A stretch of 64,000 nucleotides of DNA from Bradyrhizobium manausense (GTDB lineage: Bacteria; Pseudomonadota; Alphaproteobacteria; Rhizobiales; Xanthobacteraceae). Shown here in pieces: positions 9,251-17,558 of this stretch. The notes beneath the pieces were generated by a model. That model was not told the DNA's origin and searched no databases. It saw only the letters and a list, made by a program, of their open reading frames with translations. The stretch spans positions 496,001 to 560,000 of the forward strand of contig NZ_JAFCJI010000002.1 in assembly GCF_018131105.1 (NCBI RefSeq), written 5' to 3'. Numbering within the stretch: the stretch's first letter is position 1; each line of letters starts with the position of its first letter. Both the position numbers and the translations under genes were made by a program.

Positions 9251-9639
9251 TGCTTGTCCTCGGGCTGAGGCACCGAGCCCGTCACGCTGTCAGGATCGCT
9301 CGCGGCTTCGATGGTGTTGATCATGGACCCGATCGGATCGGGCTCGCCCGGCCGGAACATCCGCGGCGGACGGTCCGGCAGGTTCTTCAGTGAATCATAT
9401 TGCGTGCCGTTGACGGGCTTGAGCGGCAGATGCCGCTCGACGAGGCCTTGCAGCCGCAGGGGCGCATCGAGCTTGGCCCATTCGGAGCGCAGCTGCGCGA
9501 TCGCATCGCGCTGCTCGCGGATCTCCGCGTGCAGCCGCAGCACCTTCTCGGTGCGCGCGGTGGAATCCATCTTGATCCGGTAGACATAGGCGGCTGCGAA
9601 GATCAGCGCACCGATGACGAGGACATGGATGAAGCGCAT
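9247..9639 (-). CDS. ftsL: FtsL-like division protein
   Basis: A 130-residue bitopic protein with an N-terminal helix (VLVIGALIFAAAYVY, 7-21), a coiled-coil segment rich in Leu, Arg and Glu (about 30-60), and a Pro-rich periplasmic tail. FtsL joins FtsB and FtsQ in the complex that activates FtsWI. Sequence conservation in the family is weak, so the call depends mainly on topology and position: between rsmH (3 bp gap) and ftsI (4 bp overlap). Confidence 0.9.
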   Translation of the reverse strand: MRFIHVLVIGALIFAAAYVYRIKMDSTARTEKVLRLHAEIREQRDAIAQLRSEWAKLDAPLRLQGLVERHLPLKPVNGTQYDSLKNLPDRPPRMFRPGEPDPIGSMINTIEAASDPDSVTGSVPQPEDKQ

Positions 9640-9642
9640 CTG

Positions 9643-10632
9643 CTAGCCGCCCCTCATCACGTCGGAGAGCCTTGGCCAGGACGACGGCTCGTCGTCGGCA
9701 TGCTCCGACGCCGCGGTGCGCTCGGCGGCGCGCAGCTTGGCGGAACGGGCACGCGGATTGTGCACGACTTCCGCCTCGCCCGCGATCACGGGCCGCCGCG
9801 TCAAAAGCTGGAAGCTCGGCGCACCTTGCGCCACCTCCGGCAGATGCCGGGAGCCGCCGCCGGTCTTGGCGCGCTCGGAGAGGAAATTCTTGACGATACG
9901 GTCTTCCAGCGAATGGAAGGAAACCACGACGATACGACCGCCAGGCTTCAGCACCCGTTCGGCAGCGGCGAGCGCGGTCTGGAGCTCCTCGAGCTCTTCA
10001 TTGACGAAGATGCGCAGGGCCTGGAACGTCCGCGTCGCCGGATGAATATCGCCGGGTTTTGAGCGCACCACCCGGCCGACGAGATCGGCGAGCGCACGCG
10101 TGGTGGTGAACGGCGTCTCTTGCCTGTCAGCCACGATGGCGCGGGCGATGCGGCGCGAATGCCGCTCCTCGCCGAAGAGATAGATGATGTCGGCGAGATC
10201 GCTTTCCGAGGCGCGCGCAACCACGTCCGCGGCCGTCGGTCCCGTCTGTCCCATTCGCATGTCGAGCGGGCCGTCGAGACGGAATGAGAAGCCGCGACCG
10301 GCCTGGTCGAGTTGCATCGAGGACACGCCGACATCCATCACGACACCGTCGACGGCATCGACGCCTTGGGCGGCACAGACTTCGGCGAGATTGGAAAAGC
10401 GGTCTTCGACCAGCGTCAGCCGGCCGGCCGCGCGCGCGACCAGTTCGGCGCCGCCGGCGATCGCGGTGCGGTCGCGATCGATCGCGATCAGGCGGGTTCC
10501 CGGCACGTCGAGGATGGCGCGGCTGTAGCCGCCGGCCCCGAAGGTGGCATCGACATAGACGCCGCCTTCGCGCGGCGCGAGATGCGCGATCGCCTCGCGG
10601 CCAAGGACGGGAATGTGCGGCGCATCACTCAT
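9643..10632 (-). CDS. rsmH: RsmH, 16S rRNA C1402 N4-methyltransferase
   Basis: A 329-residue SAM-dependent methyltransferase (formerly MraW) that N4-methylates C1402 of 16S rRNA. The N-terminus HIPVLGREAIAHL is characteristic, followed by the SAM-binding YVDATFGAGGYSRAIL, the DGVVMDVGVSSMQLD block, RGFSFRLDGPLDMRM, and the C-terminal VVSFHSLEDRIVKNF. The ATG at 10632 is chosen because homology begins there. An upstream in-frame extension of 67 codons is Arg/Gly-rich and looks non-coding. It is the first gene of the minus-strand dcw run; no mraZ is seen directly upstream. Confidence 0.96.
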   Translation of the reverse strand: MSDAPHIPVLGREAIAHLAPREGGVYVDATFGAGGYSRAILDVPGTRLIAIDRDRTAIAGGAELVARAAGRLTLVEDRFSNLAEVCAAQGVDAVDGVVMDVGVSSMQLDQAGRGFSFRLDGPLDMRMGQTGPTAADVVARASESDLADIIYLFGEERHSRRIARAIVADRQETPFTTTRALADLVGRVVRSKPGDIHPATRTFQALRIFVNEELEELQTALAAAERVLKPGGRIVVVSFHSLEDRIVKNFLSERAKTGGGSRHLPEVAQGAPSFQLLTRRPVIAGEAEVVHNPRARSAKLRAAERTAASEHADDEPSSWPRLSDVMRGG

Positions 10633-11075
10633 GTGTCGCGCCTGCCGAATGCGCAGGACAACAGGCAGGTCAAATCGGGGGCGAAGCAGCCCATCACGCC
10701 TCGAATAAATCCGCGCCGCGGAAGTTCCACGACCCAACCCCTGTCCAGCATGTGTGCCGCGCCCGGTCGTTCCAGGCGACAGACCCGGTGTTCCCAGTGG
10801 AATATGTCGGGCAACCATGGGATTTCGAGCCAAAAACGCTTTTGGCCGCCTCCGGACGCGGGTCGGCTCTTCACCTCTCAGTAACGGCGCTTAGCGTTAA
10901 GAAAGCGTTGATCGGCTCGTTACATCTCGAAAAGGTCCGGGGACGGTGATGCGTCATCCACACACTGGGCCCAAAATGCACCCGTTAACCCCACCGCGCG
11001 ATTGCGCGGACCTGAGGGTAAAGAAATAGTAAAGAGAAGGGCTTGGCCCGTTGCTCGTCCGATTCTGGTTTGTCT
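10633..11075. other. Divergent control region between rsmH and the amidase gene
   Basis: About 440 bp with no convincing gene. It must carry the dcw promoter (leftward) and the amidase promoter (rightward). Visible elements are a perfect inverted repeat GCCAAAA-ACGC-TTTTGGC at 10829-10846, a CtrA-like but imperfect TTAA-N7-TTGA at 10897-10911, a CCGCGC-GATT-GCGCGG hairpin at 10994-11009, and two GTAAAG repeats just before the amidase. No promoter can be assigned with confidence. Confidence 0.5.
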
Positions 11076-11939
11076 ATGTCGTCCGGTCCGTCCACACCGT
11101 CTGGAACTGATTCGAAGCGTCAGCGCGTACTCCCGGTTCCCAAGACCGCGGCGAGCATGCGGACGTTCGAGCCGGATTCGTCGATCGTCTCGGACATCAT
11201 CCCCTCGCCCAACCATGGCGACCGCAACAAGGGCCGGCAGCCCGACATGATCGTGCTGCACTACACCGGCATGCCCGACGTCGAGGGCGCGCTGGCGCGG
11301 CTGTGCACGGCAGGCACCGAGGTCTCGGCTCACTATGTCGTGCTGGAGGATGGCCGCATCGTGCAATGCGTGCCCGAGGCGCGGCGCGCCTGGCATGCCG
11401 GCGTCTCGTCCTGGGGAGGCGAGGACGACGTCAACTCCTGCTCGATCGGAATCGAGATCATCAATCGCGGCCACGATTGGGGTTACCCGGAATATCCGCT
11501 GCGCCAGATCGCCGCGGTAATCGCGCTGTGCCGCGGCATCATGCTCCGCCGCAAGGTGACGCCGCAGCGGGTGCTCGGTCATTCCGACGTCGCGCCCGCC
11601 CGCAAGAAGGATCCCGGCGAAAAATTTCCCTGGCATTCTCTCGCCAATTCCGGCGTCGGTCACTGGGTGACGCCAGCGCCGGTCGTGCGCGGCGAAACCC
11701 TGATGCTCGGCACCATCAGCGACGAAGTGTTGAGCCTGCAGCAGGCGCTCGCACGCTATGGCTATGGCGTGCCGCTGAACGGCAAATACGATGCAGCGAC
11801 TATGGAGGTCGTCACCGCCTTCCAGCGCCACTTCCGCCCCGCGCGGCTGGACGGCGTTGCCGATCATTCAACGCTGTCGACCTTGCAGTCCCTGCTGGCG
11901 AGCCTGCCGGCGGATGGCGCGACTGTCGCCTCGAAGTAG
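11076..11939 (+). CDS. N-acetylmuramoyl-L-alanine amidase (Amidase_2 plus peptidoglycan-binding domain)
   Basis: A 287-residue AmiD-like zinc amidase that cleaves the bond between MurNAc and the stem peptide. The catalytic domain spans roughly residues 45-190, with zinc-ligand regions MIVLHYTG and VLGHSDVAPARKKDPG. A PG_binding_1 domain (about 205-280) follows. No classical signal peptide is obvious; the first 30 residues are Ser/Pro/Thr-rich. ATG at 11076 is chosen; a TTG at 11043 and an ATG at 11157 are alternatives. It is divergent from the dcw cluster, which suits a role in wall turnover, but could act on imported fragments if it stays cytoplasmic. Confidence 0.92.
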   Translation: MSSGPSTPSGTDSKRQRVLPVPKTAASMRTFEPDSSIVSDIIPSPNHGDRNKGRQPDMIVLHYTGMPDVEGALARLCTAGTEVSAHYVVLEDGRIVQCVPEARRAWHAGVSSWGGEDDVNSCSIGIEIINRGHDWGYPEYPLRQIAAVIALCRGIMLRRKVTPQRVLGHSDVAPARKKDPGEKFPWHSLANSGVGHWVTPAPVVRGETLMLGTISDEVLSLQQALARYGYGVPLNGKYDAATMEVVTAFQRHFRPARLDGVADHSTLSTLQSLLASLPADGATVASK

Positions 11940-11950
11940 CGCCCTCGCAG

Positions 11951-12030
11951 TCATTGCGAGCAAAGCGAAGCAATCCAGACTGTCGCCGCGGAAATTGTCT
12001 GAATTGCTTTGTCGCTCCTCGCGATGACGG
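11951..12030. repeat. Palindromic intergenic repeat, family A (copy 2)
   Basis: A degenerate copy of the 71-143 element. The left arm TCATTGCGAGCAAAGCGAAG is well kept and the right arm has several changes. It occupies the spacer between the convergent amidase and sigma-factor genes. Confidence 0.8.
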
Positions 12031-12042
12031 AGTGTGTGGTGG

Positions 12043-13278
12043 CTAGCCCAGCTCCCGTACCCGCCGCGCATACAGCCGCCGCAATGGCTCCAGCTGGGTC
12101 GCTTCAGTCGCTGCAGCGTACGCCGCACGCGCTTCCTCCTTCCGCTCCAACCTTCGCAGCAAGTCCGCGCGCACCGCGGGCAACAGTTCGTAACCGTCGA
12201 GCCCGCCGCGCGCGGCGATCGCGTCAACGAGACCGAGCGCGCGACTGGGGCCGTCGACCATCGAGATCGCGGCGGCATGGTTGAGCTCGATCACCGGCGA
12301 CGGATTGATGCGGAGCAGCACTTCGTAGAGCCCGGCGATCTGCGGCCAATCGGTCTGCTCAAAGCTCGGCGCGCGGGCATGCAGCGCGGCGATCGCCGCC
12401 TGCACCACGTAAGCCTGCGGCCGGCCCGGCACGCGCAGCGCATCATCGACCAGACTTAAGCCGTCCTCGATCTGCGCGCGATCCCACAGCGATCGGTCCT
12501 GCTCTTCCAGCAGCACGATATCGCCGGCTGCGGTCTCGCGCCCGGCGCGGCGCGCATCGTGCAGCAGCATCAGCGCGAGCAGCCCCTTGATCGCGGCGCG
12601 ATCGGGCATCAGCCGGTCGAGCAGGCGGCCGAGCCTGATTGCCTCGACGGCAAGATCAGGCCGCATCAGGTCTGCGCCCGAGGTTGCGACATAGCCTTCC
12701 GTGAAAACCAGATAGATCACCGCGAGCACGCCGTCGAGCCGCGGCGCCAGCGCGTCGCGCTCCGGCACTTCATAGGGAATCCCGGCAAGCCTGATCTTCT
12801 GCTTGGCGCGAACGAGGCGCTGCGCCATCGCATCCTCGCCGACGAGAAATGCACGCGCGACCTGCGCAGCGGAGAGGCCGCAGACGGTGCGCAGAGTCAG
12901 CGCGACCTGGACCTCGGCCGCGAAGGCCGGATGGCAGCAGGTGAAGATCAGCCGCAGCATGTCGTCGTCGAGCATCGCCGGCGGCTCGGCCGGCGCATCC
13001 GCATTGAGTTCGAGCTCATGCAGGAGCGCCTGTCGCTTGCCGCGGAAGGCGGCCTGGCGACGGACACGGTCGATCGCCTTGTTGCGGCCGACATTGACCA
13101 GCCAGGCGCGCGGATTGTCGGGCAGCCCACCCGCCGACCAGCGCTCCAGCGCCACCGCGAAAGCATCCTGAAGCGCATCCTCGGCCAGATCGAAATCCCC
13201 GACGAGGCGGATCAGGGTGGCAAGCGCCCGCCCCGCCTCGTCGCGGAATATCTTGTCGATGTCTTCAGGACAGATCAC
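12043..13278 (-). CDS. ECF42-type RNA polymerase sigma factor with C-terminal TPR-like extension
   Basis: A 411-residue sigma factor. Region 2 and region 4 fill the first 165 residues or so (LIRLVGDFDLAEDALQDAF; RLIFTCCHPAFAAEVQVAL; LSAAQVARAFLVGEDAMAQRL). A long C-terminal part follows, with the DUF6596-like VIYLVFTEGYVAT and helical repeats. This architecture and the adjacent DGPF genes define group ECF42, which lacks an obvious anti-sigma factor; the C-terminal extension is thought to control activity. The GTG start at 13278 overlaps the stop of the DGPF gene in a GTGA, so the two are translationally coupled. The upstream promoters at 13664-13690 and 14104-14130 suggest autoregulation. Confidence 0.92.
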   Translation of the reverse strand: MICPEDIDKIFRDEAGRALATLIRLVGDFDLAEDALQDAFAVALERWSAGGLPDNPRAWLVNVGRNKAIDRVRRQAAFRGKRQALLHELELNADAPAEPPAMLDDDMLRLIFTCCHPAFAAEVQVALTLRTVCGLSAAQVARAFLVGEDAMAQRLVRAKQKIRLAGIPYEVPERDALAPRLDGVLAVIYLVFTEGYVATSGADLMRPDLAVEAIRLGRLLDRLMPDRAAIKGLLALMLLHDARRAGRETAAGDIVLLEEQDRSLWDRAQIEDGLSLVDDALRVPGRPQAYVVQAAIAALHARAPSFEQTDWPQIAGLYEVLLRINPSPVIELNHAAAISMVDGPSRALGLVDAIAARGGLDGYELLPAVRADLLRRLERKEEARAAYAAATEATQLEPLRRLYARRVRELG

Positions 13279-13625
13279 TTGTAGATCATCACCGGCCTGA
13301 CCTCGATCGATCCCCTCTTGGCTTCCGGAATGCGTGCCGCGATCGCAACGGCGTCGTCCAGATCCCTGGCTTCGACCAGATAATAGCCGCCGAGTTGCTC
13401 GCGCGTTTCCGCGAACGGGCCATCGGTGGTCATGGTCTTGCCGTCGCGAACGCGCACCGTGGTCGCCGTCGTCGTCGGCTGAAGCCCGTCGCCGGCCTTG
13501 AAGTGGCCGCTCTGGATGATCGACTGCGTGTAGGCGCCGTACTCTCCCGCCAGCTTCTGACGATCGGCGTCGTTCATCTGGGTCATATAGGTTTCGTTGC
13601 GGTAGATCAGCAGCAGATACTGCAT
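13275..13625 (-). CDS. DGPF/YCII-related protein, copy 1
   Basis: A 116-residue YCII-like protein beginning MQYLLLIYRNE and containing the signature DGPFAETREQLGGYYLVEA. Such dimeric ferredoxin-like proteins are the constant partners and targets of ECF42 sigma factors; their biochemical role is not established. It is about 75 percent identical by eye to the neighbouring copy at 13714-14064. Its stop codon overlaps the sigma-factor GTG. It has its own ECF-like promoter. Confidence 0.93.
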   Translation of the reverse strand: MQYLLLIYRNETYMTQMNDADRQKLAGEYGAYTQSIIQSGHFKAGDGLQPTTTATTVRVRDGKTMTTDGPFAETREQLGGYYLVEARDLDDAVAIAARIPEAKRGSIEVRPVMIYK

Positions 13626-13663
13626 CGCTTAACTCCTGTTGTTCGGCTGGATCGCCGTCACCA

Positions 13664-13690
13664 GTCGAACGGGCCAAACTCCAAACGACA
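13664..13690 (-). promoter_or_regulatory. Putative ECF42 promoter of DGPF copy 1
   Basis: On the minus strand a -35-like TGTCGT (13690-13685) and a -10-like CGAC (13667-13664) are separated by 17 bp, and the ATG follows 39 bp later. The identical arrangement precedes the second DGPF gene. It resembles the ECF42 target motif I recall (TGTCGA with CGA/CGT). Confidence 0.7.
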
Positions 13691-13713
13691 TCTTCGCGAA
13701 ATTATTTTCGAGA

Positions 13714-14064
13714 TCATTTGTAGATCATGACCGGCCGGACTTCGATCGACCCGTCGCGGGCACCCGGAATGCGCGCAGCGAGCTCAATCGCGGCATTGAG
13801 ATCCCTGGCTTCGACCAGATAGTAGCCGCCAAGCTGCTCGCGGGTCTCGGCGAACGGACCATCAGTCTTGAGGGTCTTGCCTTCGCGCACGCGAACGGTG
13901 GTCGCGGTCGAGGTCGGCTGCAGCCCATCGCCGGCCTTGAAATGGCCGCTCTCGACGATCGACTGGGTGTAGGCGGAATACTCGGCCAGCAGCTTCTGGT
14001 AATCCGCGGGCACCATCTGGCCTTGTTGCGCTTCGTTCCGGTAGATCAGCAGCAGATACTGCAT
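13714..14064 (-). CDS. DGPF/YCII-related protein, copy 2
   Basis: A 116-residue paralogue of the adjacent copy with the same MQYLLLIYRNE start, the DGPFAETREQLGGYYLVEA signature and the VRPVMIYK end. The two genes and about 85 bp of upstream sequence are clearly a tandem duplication. It is the promoter-proximal gene of the DGPF2-DGPF1-sigma run. Function is presumed linked to the ECF42 response but unknown in detail. Confidence 0.93.
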   Translation of the reverse strand: MQYLLLIYRNEAQQGQMVPADYQKLLAEYSAYTQSIVESGHFKAGDGLQPTSTATTVRVREGKTLKTDGPFAETREQLGGYYLVEARDLNAAIELAARIPGARDGSIEVRPVMIYK

Positions 14065-14103
14065 CGCTCAACTCCTGTTGCTCGGCTGGATTGCCGGCAT
14101 CCA

Positions 14104-14130
14104 GTCGAACGGGGTCCACGCCCAACGACA
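14104..14130 (-). promoter_or_regulatory. Putative ECF42 promoter of DGPF copy 2
   Basis: Minus-strand TGTCGT (14130-14125), 17-bp spacer, CGAC (14107-14104), with the ATG 40 bp downstream. Spacing and flanking bases match the copy-1 promoter. Confidence 0.7.
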
Positions 14131-14213
14131 TCTTCAGGATAAATTATTTACGCTGCGGCGTGCGCGACGATCTCTGCTTGACGAAACCGCCACAAATGCC
14201 CATTGCCTTGTCA

Positions 14214-14630
14214 GTCAGTCGGCCGGACGGCCGCTCCGGCAAGTGCCGAAAGGCCGCCGGGGAGGAAAGTCCGGGCTCCCTTGACATACGGTGCCGGATA
14301 ACGTCCGGCGGGGGCAACCCCAGGGAAAGTGCCACAGAGAACGAACCGCTCCCTCCTCGGAGGAAGTAAGGGTGAAAAGGTGCGGTAAGAGCGCACCGCG
14401 GCTCCGGCAACGGAGCCGGCATGGTAAACCCCACCGGGAGCAAAACCGAATAGGGACGGCTTAAGCGGGCTGTTCGCGCAAGCGATAACGCCGCGGGGCG
14501 ATGTCAGGCCCGCCGTCCGGGTAGGTTGCTCGAGGCCATGTGCAAACATGGTCCCAGAGGAATGGCCGTCACGTATCGTTTGCGCAAGCGGGCGGTGCCT
14601 TACAGAACCCGGCTTACAGGCCGGCTGATA
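14214..14630 (+). ncRNA. rnpB: RNase P RNA (type A)
   Basis: Catalytic RNA of ribonuclease P, which matures tRNA 5-prime ends. The 5-prime P1 strand (CAGTCGGCCGG) pairs with the 3-prime end (CCGGCTGAT). The universal core GAGGAAAGTCCGGGCTC lies near 14265-14281, AGGGAAAGTGCCACAGA near 14323-14339, and the distal ACAGAACCCGGCTTACA near 14602-14618. Length of about 415 nt is normal for an alphaproteobacterial type A RNA. End points are estimated from the P1 helix. Confidence 0.96.
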
Positions 14631-14640
14631 TCTTGCAACG

Positions 14641-14670
14641 AGGGGTTCGATGCTGACGCATCGGACCCCT
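14641..14670 (+). terminator. Hairpin after rnpB
   Basis: AGGGGTTCGATGC and GCATCGGACCCCT form a long stem with a 4-nt loop about 10 nt after the RNase P RNA. There is no strong T-run, so it may serve as a processing or weak termination signal. Confidence 0.55.
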
Positions 14671-14685
14671 CACCATATGAGGCAC

Positions 14686-14787
14686 TGTCATTCCGGGGCT
14701 CGCGAAGCGAGAGCCCGGAATCCATTCGTCCACCGGCTCTGCGGCCCGATGGATTGCGGGCTCGTGCTGCGCACGCCCGGAATGACG
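14686..14787. repeat. Palindromic intergenic repeat, family B (copy 1)
   Basis: Outer arms TGTCATTCCGGGGC and GCCCGGAATGACG with internal ATCCAT/ATGGAT arms. A related copy is at 54038-54143. It separates rnpB from the convergent hydrolase gene. Confidence 0.8.
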
Positions 14788-14795
14788 AATGAGTG

Positions 14796-15521
14796 TTACG
14801 CCACGATCTCCGTCAAAACACCCATCAGCGCCTCCGGCGCCGTCACGTTCGGCGCGTGGCTGGCATCGAGCTCGAAATAGCGCCAGCCCTGCTCGCCCTT
14901 CGTACGCGCGGCGAACTGCCCGAACACATCGCCCGGCGGAATGCGCTTGCAATAGATATAGCTGCGCGGCATCGCGGGTTCGCCGTGTTGAAGCTTCAGC
15001 TTCGTCTCGAAGCATTTGATCGGCATGTTGATGCGGCGCGCATTGAGCCAATCGAGATCGGCTTGCGGCGTATCCGGCGGCGGCGGGTTCGGCGGAATAC
15101 GATAGCCGTCACCTGCGGATGCGGCCCTGCGCATCGGCTCGCGTCCGCCTTCGTTGAGATCGAACAACGACTGGCCGTCACGCGGCACGAACGCATCGAG
15201 ATAGACCAGCTGCGTCACGCGCTCTCGCACACGATCGGCAACGCCTGTCGCAACCATGCCGCCATAGCTGTGGCCGAGCAGCACGATGTCGTTGAGATCC
15301 TCGAACCTGATGACGTTGAGGATGTCCTGGATATGCGTCTCGAGATCGACCGCGGGACTGGCAAGATGCGCGCGCTCGCCCAGGCCCGTGTAAGTCGGCG
15401 CGACCAGGCGGTGGCCGGCCTGAACCATCAGCGGATGCATTTTCCGCCACGACCAGCCGCCGGACCACGCGCCATGACAGAGCAGGAAGGTCTTTGCGCG
15501 TGGGGCCATCGGCATTTCCAT
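14796..15521 (-). CDS. Alpha/beta hydrolase
   Basis: A 241-residue alpha/beta-hydrolase fold enzyme. HGAWSGGWSW (16-25) is the oxyanion-hole region, GHSYGG (near 84-89) holds the nucleophile Ser, and SHAPNVTAPE near the C-terminus supplies the catalytic His. It resembles plant-type esterases of the salicylate/methyl-ester family and many uncharacterised bacterial hydrolases; the substrate cannot be told. There is no signal peptide, so it is probably cytoplasmic. ATGs at 15515 and 15509 are alternative starts. It stands alone. Confidence 0.88.
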   Translation of the reverse strand: MEMPMAPRAKTFLLCHGAWSGGWSWRKMHPLMVQAGHRLVAPTYTGLGERAHLASPAVDLETHIQDILNVIRFEDLNDIVLLGHSYGGMVATGVADRVRERVTQLVYLDAFVPRDGQSLFDLNEGGREPMRRAASAGDGYRIPPNPPPPDTPQADLDWLNARRINMPIKCFETKLKLQHGEPAMPRSYIYCKRIPPGDVFGQFAARTKGEQGWRYFELDASHAPNVTAPEALMGVLTEIVA

Positions 15522-15584
15522 CGTTCTCGTTTGATACGACGGAGTGTAGCGATGACCTGCGCGATGTAAACGCCGCGAGCTGCC

Positions 15585-16016
15585 TCAGGCCGCGCGCTGC
15601 GCCTTCGCCAGCACGGGCGCCAACTGGCCGGCGTCCCGCCGCAGCTTGCTCGTCTCGAAGCCGTGCATGCCGATCTGCCATTGCAGGCCGACGATGGCGC
15701 CCTTGGTCGGTTGCAGCAGAGCGAGCGAGGCAAACAGCGTCACCGGCAGCCACACTGAGAGTTGCAGCCACACCGGCGGCGCGTACGCCGTCTCGGCCGC
15801 GAGGATCGCCGGCACCACGAGATGGCCGACCACGACCATCACGAGATAGGCGGGGAAGTCATCGGCGCGCTGGTGAAACAGCTCCTCGCCGCAATGGTCG
15901 CAAGCGTCGGCCACCTTGAGGAAGCGGCCGAACATATGTCCCTCGCCACAGTTCGGACACTTGCCGCGAAAACCGCGCCACATCGCCTTCGCCAGAGAAA
16001 TTGAACCGGTCGCCAT
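15585..16016 (-). CDS. DUF983 family membrane protein
   Basis: A 143-residue protein with an N-terminal zinc-ribbon-like pair, CPNCG (20-24) and CDHCG (39-43), followed by two transmembrane helices (about 57-77 and 83-103). This is the DUF983 layout, common in alphaproteobacteria and often near cytochrome oxidase genes; function unknown. It is divergent from the MocR-type gene, sharing a 64-bp promoter region with it. Confidence 0.88.
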   Translation of the reverse strand: MATGSISLAKAMWRGFRGKCPNCGEGHMFGRFLKVADACDHCGEELFHQRADDFPAYLVMVVVGHLVVPAILAAETAYAPPVWLQLSVWLPVTLFASLALLQPTKGAIVGLQWQIGMHGFETSKLRRDAGQLAPVLAKAQRAA

Positions 16017-16042
16017 GACGACACCTCTTCCTTTTCACCGGC

Positions 16043-16070
16043 CCATACAATAATATCTTGTATCCATACA
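16043..16070. promoter_or_regulatory. Candidate MocR-type operator
   Basis: The AT-rich spacer contains CCATACA twice (16043-16049 and 16064-16070), exactly 21 bp apart, and an overlapping inverted repeat ATACAA-N7-TTGTAT (16045-16063). Direct repeats spaced by whole helical turns are typical for MocR/GabR-like regulators. Target genes would be the regulator itself and DUF983. Confidence 0.6.
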
Positions 16071-16080
16071 TTCAAAGGAT

Positions 16081-17466
16081 ATGGACCTAAATTGCATGGA
16101 CTGGACTCCTACAATCTCGGAGCTGTCAGGGCCGCGCTACCAGCGCATCGTCGAGGCCATGGAGGCCGATATCGCGGCCGGCCGGCTGGTGCGGGGACAG
16201 CAATTGCCGACGCAGCGCGCGCTCGCCAGGACGCTTGGCGTCGACCTCACCACGGTGACGCGCGCTTACACCGAGGCGCGGCGCCGCGGCATCATGGAGG
16301 CGCGCGTCGGCCAGGGATCGTTCGTATCGGAGACCAGCGCACGCCGCGCGGTCGACCTGCCGCATCCAGTCGCGATCGACCTTTCCATGAACGTGCCGCC
16401 GCACCCGTTGGAAGCGCAGCTCGACGAGCGCATCATCGCCGGCCTCGAGGCCATTCGCGCGCAATCGGGCCTGACCGCGTTCCTGAACTACCAGCCACCC
16501 GGCGGCAGCGCGCATGAGCGCGAGGTCGCCGCGCGCTGGATGCGTGCGCGCGTGCCGCAGGCGCATGCCGACAAGCTCGTGATCTTTCCCGGTGCGCAGA
16601 CGATCCTGTTCAACCTGCTCGCTCATCTCGCACGGCCCGGCGACGTCGTGCTCACGGAGGCCCTCACCTTTCCGGGCATCAAGGCCGCGGCGGCGCAACT
16701 CGGCGTCAAGCTCATCGGCGTCGCCATGGATGACGGCGGCATTTTACCGGATGCGCTGGCGAAGGCCTGCCGCGCGCACCGGCCGAAGGCCGTCTATCTC
16801 ATTCCGACGCTGCACAATCCGACCACGGCGACGCTCGCCCCGGAGCGGCGTGGTGCGATCGCAAAGATCATCCGCGATGCCGAGATAGACCTGATCGAGG
16901 ACGACGCCTACGGCCTGCTCGACCGCTCGGCCTCACCGATCGCGAACCTCATTCCGGAGCGGACATATCTCGCGACCACGCTGTCGAAATGCATCGCGCC
17001 GGCGTTGCGCGTCGCCTATCTGCTGACGCCCGATAGCGGCGCACAGCTTAAGATGCGCAACCATCTGCAAGCGACCGTGCAGATGCCCGCACCGCTGATG
17101 GTCGCGCTGGTGACGCACTGGCTCGAGACCGGCGTCGCAGACCGCATCATCACCGCGATCCGCAACGAAGCCGTCGGCCGCCAGCAATTGGCGCAACGCG
17201 CGTTGAAGGGGATTCAGTTCCAGGCAAAACCGGCCGCGCATCATCTGTGGCTGCACTTGCCGGAGGGGCGGCCGGACATCGCGGCACATCTGCTGCGCAA
17301 CGGGCTCGCGGTCGTTGCCGGCGACGCCTTCACCGTCGACGGAACATCGCCACATCAGGCGCGGATCTCACTCGGCGCGGCGCGCAACAGGTCGGAGTTG
17401 ACCGAGGCGCTGCGCATCCTCGTCGGCGCGCTGCACAAGCCCGCCGATACGAGGCAGATCGTCTAG
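16081..17466 (+). CDS. MocR-type transcriptional regulator (GntR HTH fused to aminotransferase-like domain)
   Basis: A 461-residue protein with an N-terminal GntR winged helix (about 18-85; RGQQLPTQRALARTLGVDLTTVTRAYTEARRRG split across two helices) joined to a fold-type I PLP-binding domain (about 105-450). The PLP lysine is in LSKCIAPALRVAYL. Such proteins sense an amino compound or PLP and regulate neighbouring genes. ATG 16081 has a Shine-Dalgarno-like AAAGGA almost touching it; ATG 16096 is the alternative. The TauE-type exporter gene starts 92 bp downstream and is a plausible target. Confidence 0.92.
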   Translation: MDLNCMDWTPTISELSGPRYQRIVEAMEADIAAGRLVRGQQLPTQRALARTLGVDLTTVTRAYTEARRRGIMEARVGQGSFVSETSARRAVDLPHPVAIDLSMNVPPHPLEAQLDERIIAGLEAIRAQSGLTAFLNYQPPGGSAHEREVAARWMRARVPQAHADKLVIFPGAQTILFNLLAHLARPGDVVLTEALTFPGIKAAAAQLGVKLIGVAMDDGGILPDALAKACRAHRPKAVYLIPTLHNPTTATLAPERRGAIAKIIRDAEIDLIEDDAYGLLDRSASPIANLIPERTYLATTLSKCIAPALRVAYLLTPDSGAQLKMRNHLQATVQMPAPLMVALVTHWLETGVADRIITAIRNEAVGRQQLAQRALKGIQFQAKPAAHHLWLHLPEGRPDIAAHLLRNGLAVVAGDAFTVDGTSPHQARISLGAARNRSELTEALRILVGALHKPADTRQIV

Positions 17467-17558
17467 CAAACTTCAGATGATACTGACGGCTGCATCTGTG
17501 CTAAGCGCCATGAGGCGATTGCGGCTTCGGAATCGCCGGTAACGACAAGGATTTGTTG

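Noticed and set aside
10629..10874. An 81-codon minus-strand frame ending in an ATGA overlap with rsmH
   Set aside because: The overlap looks like coupling, but the sequence is Arg/Gly/Trp-rich without any recognised domain and the frame sits in the expected dcw promoter region.
10897..10911. CtrA-like site TTAA-N7-TTGA before the dcw cluster
   Set aside because: One half-site is imperfect and a single such match is expected by chance; kept only as a remark in the intergenic entry.
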